Source: an uncultured Planctomycetaceae bacterium
GTDB lineage: Bacteria; Planctomycetota; Planctomycetia; Pirellulales; Pirellulaceae
Assembly (NCBI GenBank): GCA_937967755.1
Contig: CALBTA010000393.1
Coordinates: 1-9,315, forward strand
DNA: 9,315 bases
Direction: 5' to 3'
Part shown: piece by piece, positions 7,499 through 9,315 of the stretch
Numbering within the stretch: the stretch's first letter is position 1
Layout: every line of letters begins with the position of its first letter
Notes under the pieces: model-generated
What the model saw: only the letters and a program-made list of their open reading frames with translations
Told to the model about the DNA's origin: nothing
Database searches by the model: none
Program-made: the position numbers and the translations under genes

Positions 7499-7515
7499 AA
7501 TGTGTCAGCACTTTT
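7481..7515 (+). terminator. Intrinsic-terminator-like stem-loop
   Basis: GTGCTGACA (7481-7489) and TGTCAGCAC (7503-7511) form a perfect 9-bp stem with a 13-nt loop, followed directly by TTTT (7512-7515). The T run is short and the loop long, so it is a moderate terminator at best. Its left arm is shared with the long hairpin at 7446-7498. Confidence 0.5.
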
Positions 7516-7788
7516 AGTCCGAAAGAGGGATGCAACCGATGGGTATTCAGGCATCCACCTGTGCCGCGCGCCCGGTGCGACGACGGCAGAGACGATGTGG
7601 AACGTTGCGACCTTCCACCGCTTTCATACGGATGGAAGCCAACAATTGATTTCGAGGCCAATAAAAAACAAGCACAAGGTCAGAGGCGGTGGATTGAAAC
7701 GCTTCCACGACTTGCACCTGATCCACGAGTGGGGGCCAATCCAACTCGGCCAGCGACCTGTGTGCGAACACGTGAGACTTGTAGGAAA
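7516..7788 (+). other. Gene-free stretch with a chain of hairpins
   Basis: No convincing protein is coded here: short frames exist on both strands but none resembles a known family. On the plus strand several stems occur in series. GGATGC/GCATCC spans 7528-7556. CTTCCACCG/CGG-a-TGGAAG spans 7612-7638 (9 bp, one bulge). GTGGA/TCCAC spans 7689-7708. CGAGT-g-GG/CC-a-ACTCG spans 7726-7748. GTGT-GCGA-ACAC spans 7760-7771, with a GNRA tetraloop. A GTGCG that could mark a group II intron 5' end lies at 7575, but an intron of 381 nt would be too short to be complete. Confidence 0.4.
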
Positions 7789-7955
7789 GCGGGGCACCGA
7801 CCGTCAGGTTGGTCCGCGGGAAAACGTACGTTCGGTTTGACGAGTGGGAGAGTGGCTGGCGGAGTACGGTGAAGGACACTCGGACACCGCAGACGAAAGA
7901 AGCGAAAAACGGACCAAACCGAACCCTAACCCACCGCGCCACCTCCCGACTCTAC
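7789..7955 (+). ncRNA. Probable 3' end of a degenerate group II intron (domain V/VI region)
   Basis: Bases 7820-7841 (GAAA, then the CGTTCGGTTTGACGAG-like tail) resemble the right half of domain V and the junction to domain VI in bacterial group II introns. Next comes a domain VI-like stem: GAGT-GGGAG-a-GTGGC (7842-7856) pairs with GCCAC-CTCCC-g-ACTC (7938-7952). The A at 7949 is seven bases from a possible 3' end CTCTAC (7955), matching the usual branch-point A and the terminal AY. The translated tails ('YVRFDE', 'HRATSRLY') are familiar from intron 3' ends in such genomes (recalled, not searched). The left half of domain V is not canonical: 7796-7813 folds instead into ACCGACC-GTCA-GGTTGGT, extended by GCGG (7789-7792)/CCGC (7814-7817). 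The intron is therefore probably inactive. No reverse transcriptase is visible and the 5' boundary is unknown. Confidence 0.45.
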
Positions 7956-8043
7956 CGCCCTGACGGCCGAACTTTTGTTGCACATAAGACATCGATGCGC
8001 AGCGCGTGTGCTGAAAAACTATCGGCGATGGAAGTGGAGCGAA
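7956..8043. other. Short gene-free spacer
   Basis: 88 bp between the presumed intron end and the stop codon of the minus-strand membrane-protein gene. CAGC-gcgtgt-GCTG followed by AAAAA lies at about 8000-8018, but the A run is on the wrong side for a terminator of the minus-strand gene. Nothing else is evident. Confidence 0.4.
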
Positions 8044-8919
8044 TTAGAACACCTGCTTTTGCAGGCGGTTGGCTTCGGCGCGCATGTGCAGTTCGACGGC
8101 CCAGCCTTCGCGGCGGGTTCGTAGATCAAGGTAAGCCAGGTAGCGAACGACGCACATGTAACCGGCGACCGTCCACAGGGCCGCGGGAAAGACGACGTGG
8201 ATCATCATCACGCCCCAACTCCAATCGTTGAAGACAGTACCAACGGTGAACCACATGCCGAACAACACGATCATCGACAGCAGACAGGTCACAAAGATCA
8301 CGCCGAGGTAACGCCCGAACAAGTCGCCCCCGTTGGGGCTGTGCAATTTCGAACTGCGGCGGCCGACGGTAATGGCCCGCGGCGATTTGGCCCGCAGCGG
8401 GTTCCGTTCCAGCAAGATGATTTCATTGACGTAAGGCCGCAGCGCCCTCATGAACAACAAGTAAAACACCAGCATCGGAATCAGGAAGTCGCCCGGCATC
8501 GGCACGTCCGGGCTCATGGTCACAACCAACACCCAGGCGGGAAGCACGCCGCGCAGCAAACCTTGGCAAATGAACAACCGCCCTGACAACTTGGAAAGAT
8601 TCGCCAGCACTTGCCGCAGCGTCGGCGGCTGCAGGAACATCGCATCGCCCAGGAACATCGTCGCCGCGGCGGTCGCCAGCGGGGCTTCGATGAAGATCAG
8701 CAGCACCATGTTCCAGGCATAGCGGGCAAACGTCCAACCGGTCAAATCGTCCACCATCCAACCCAGCAGAAAACGGTTCAGCAAAGCCATCGGGATGACC
8801 CCGACTGCCAACATGATCAGCAACGTCGGCGAGAAGCGGCGCACCACGTGCAGCGCCAGGTCGCTGATCTCCAGCAAGCTGCGTTCGCGAATGGCGACTT
8901 TGGTGCGGTCGAGTTGCAT
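8044..8919 (-). CDS. Multi-pass membrane protein of unknown function, planctomycete type
   Basis: 291 residues from ATG 8919 (MQLDRTKVAIRERS...). The frame runs on to 8988, but those 23 extra residues are translated from the palindromic repeat, so I reject that start. No Shine-Dalgarno sequence precedes 8919. About six hydrophobic segments are visible (near 31-50, 68-92, 118-134, 144-160, 186-206, 213-242). Recognisable conserved-looking stretches are 'YVNEIILLERNPL' (163-175) and a C-terminal 'RYLAYLDLRTRREGWAVEL' (249-267), which resembles tails in bacterial multi-pass proteins encoded near SpoIIM, RDD or DUF4129 genes. It lies 81 bp downstream of the SpoIIM-like gene on the same strand, so cotranscription is likely. 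Only membrane location can be stated; the reaction or partner is unknown. Confidence 0.8.
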   Translation of the reverse strand: MQLDRTKVAIRERSLLEISDLALHVVRRFSPTLLIMLAVGVIPMALLNRFLLGWMVDDLTGWTFARYAWNMVLLIFIEAPLATAAATMFLGDAMFLQPPTLRQVLANLSKLSGRLFICQGLLRGVLPAWVLVVTMSPDVPMPGDFLIPMLVFYLLFMRALRPYVNEIILLERNPLRAKSPRAITVGRRSSKLHSPNGGDLFGRYLGVIFVTCLLSMIVLFGMWFTVGTVFNDWSWGVMMIHVVFPAALWTVAGYMCVVRYLAYLDLRTRREGWAVELHMRAEANRLQKQVF

Positions 8920-8926
8920 GAGGGTG

Positions 8927-9004
8927 GTAGGCACACTCTGTGTGCCGCAACGAATTGAAAGCGGTCGGTGATACGGCGGACGGCACACGGAGTGTGCCTG
9001 CTAC
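8927..9004. repeat. Paired palindromic intergenic repeats in inverted orientation (REPIN-like)
   Basis: Two near-identical palindromes: GGCACAC-tct-GTGTGCC (8930-8946) and GGCACAC-gga-GTGTGCC (8982-8998). The first is preceded by GTA and the second followed by TGCTAC, so the pair is itself an inverted repeat with about 35 bp between. This matches the REPIN layout of two REP palindromes in opposite orientation. It fills nearly the whole intergenic space and its right end overlaps the TAG stop (9001-9003) of the SpoIIM-like gene. The transcript could fold into one or two hairpins between the two minus-strand genes. Confidence 0.7.
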
Positions 9005-9315
9005 TTGCGGGGAAAGCCTAACACGATGAAATAAAACGAAAGGAAAACACTGGAAGCGACCGCGACGCCGGCTTTGGTCCAGTAAGGCGCGGCCGATGGT
9101 GAGAGGAAGCCTTCGATCAACGCCGCCATGAAGAACATCAGGATGGCGGCACCGAGGATCGGCAGGGTTTCTTTCGCTGCGACCTTCAGGGAGCTGATGC
9201 GGTTGAACACGATGACCGCGCCCAGACTCAAAACGGAAAGCGCAACGCTGGTACCCCAATCGACTTCGATAGGTGAACGGCGATTGTCACCGCACAGCCA
9301 AGCCATGCCCAGCCG
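9001..9315 (-). CDS. SpoIIM-family (stage II sporulation protein M-like) membrane protein, C-terminal part
   Basis: The frame is open to the window edge and gives the last 104 residues; the N-terminus lies outside. The diagnostic part is 'AALIEGFLSPS' near 66-76, the conserved E-G-F-x-[ST]-P segment of the SpoIIM/DUF95 family (Pfam SpoIIM), flanked by hydrophobic helices at about 22-37, 48-68 and 80-99. In Bacillus SpoIIM belongs to the engulfment machinery, but planctomycetes do not form endospores, and homologues in other bacteria usually sit beside RDD-domain and unknown membrane-protein genes with an undefined envelope role. The following gene on the same strand codes for a multi-pass membrane protein, matching that context. 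Confidence 0.8.
   Translation of the reverse strand, partial: RLGMAWLCGDNRRSPIEVDWGTSVALSVLSLGAVIVFNRISSLKVAAKETLPILGAAILMFFMAALIEGFLSPSAAPYWTKAGVAVASSVFLSFYFIVLGFPRK

Larger units (their letters stand above)
7300..7515 (+). ncRNA. Candidate structured RNA between promoter and terminator
   Basis: The stretch begins at the start point expected from the 7266-7293 promoter and ends at a stem-loop with a T run (7481-7515), giving a transcript of about 215 nt. It contains two nested long-range stems (7319-7370 and 7446-7498) and no convincing protein frame. It could be an independent small RNA, an attenuated leader, or the 5' part of the intron-like element ending at 7955. No known RNA family is recognised. 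Confidence 0.3.

Noticed and set aside
7502..7942. Overlapping frames on both strands (7502-7840 plus, 7547-7942 minus, 7561-7872 plus) as genes
   Set aside because: Basic, low-complexity-like translations without a recognisable domain; they are better explained by a structured RNA or intron remnant.
7575..7955. A complete 381-nt group II intron starting at GTGCG 7575
   Set aside because: Too short for all six domains, and the 5' motif is only five bases long; only the 3' end is supported.
8920..8988. N-terminal extension of the multi-pass membrane protein
   Set aside because: The added residues are translated from the palindromic repeat and the spacer, not from a conserved protein.
1..9315. 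CRISPR array, tRNA, rRNA or insertion-sequence transposase
   Set aside because: No regularly spaced direct repeats, no cloverleaf or rRNA-like sequence and no transposase-like frame were seen by eye.

Overview
The window looks like a chromosomal segment of a planctomycete (Planctomycetota, probably Pirellulales-like). The grounds are a DUF1592/DUF1588/DUF1585 'planctomycete cytochrome' gene overlapping a DUF1552 gene, a SpoIIM-family gene beside a multi-pass protein of planctomycete type, moderately high GC, poor Shine-Dalgarno use at several starts, and a palindromic GGCACAC...GTGTGCC intergenic repeat. The lineage call is inference from gene content; no rRNA or marker gene is present.

Layout. 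1-2690 (+): the 3' part of a DUF1592-type c-type cytochrome protein and a DUF1552 Tat-exported protein, overlapping by 4 bp as one operon. 2735-5605 (-): a compact two-gene tripartite tricarboxylate transporter (TTT). The first gene fuses a lipoprotein solute-binding domain (TctC) to the small membrane subunit (TctB); the second is the large permease TctA. 5664-7052 (+): a divergent gene for a predicted TIM-barrel, glycoside-hydrolase-like protein of unknown activity, separated from the transporter by only 58 bp. 7053-8043: about 1 kb without a convincing protein gene except a possible small lipoprotein on the minus strand (6964-7236). 8044-9315 (-): a multi-pass membrane protein of unknown function and the C-terminal end of a SpoIIM-family membrane protein, with a paired palindromic repeat between them.

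The most unusual part is 7266-7955. On the plus strand it carries a sigma70-like promoter, a chain of hairpins, and two overlapping stem-loops that cannot form together. One is a perfect 9-bp stem followed by TTTT, like an intrinsic terminator. The other is a long hairpin of about 22 bp that would sequester the same bases, as in an attenuator. Further downstream, 7789-7955 resembles the 3' end (domain V/VI region) of a bacterial group II intron, with no reverse transcriptase left. The whole stretch may be a degenerate or ORF-less intron, or a separate structured RNA next to an intron remnant.

How the genes may work together: the DUF1592/DUF1552 pair is a typical envelope gene pair of unknown process. 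The TTT lipoprotein would capture a carboxylate-like solute outside the membrane and hand it to TctA, with TctB covalently attached. The divergent barrel protein may act on the same or a related substrate, but only proximity supports this.
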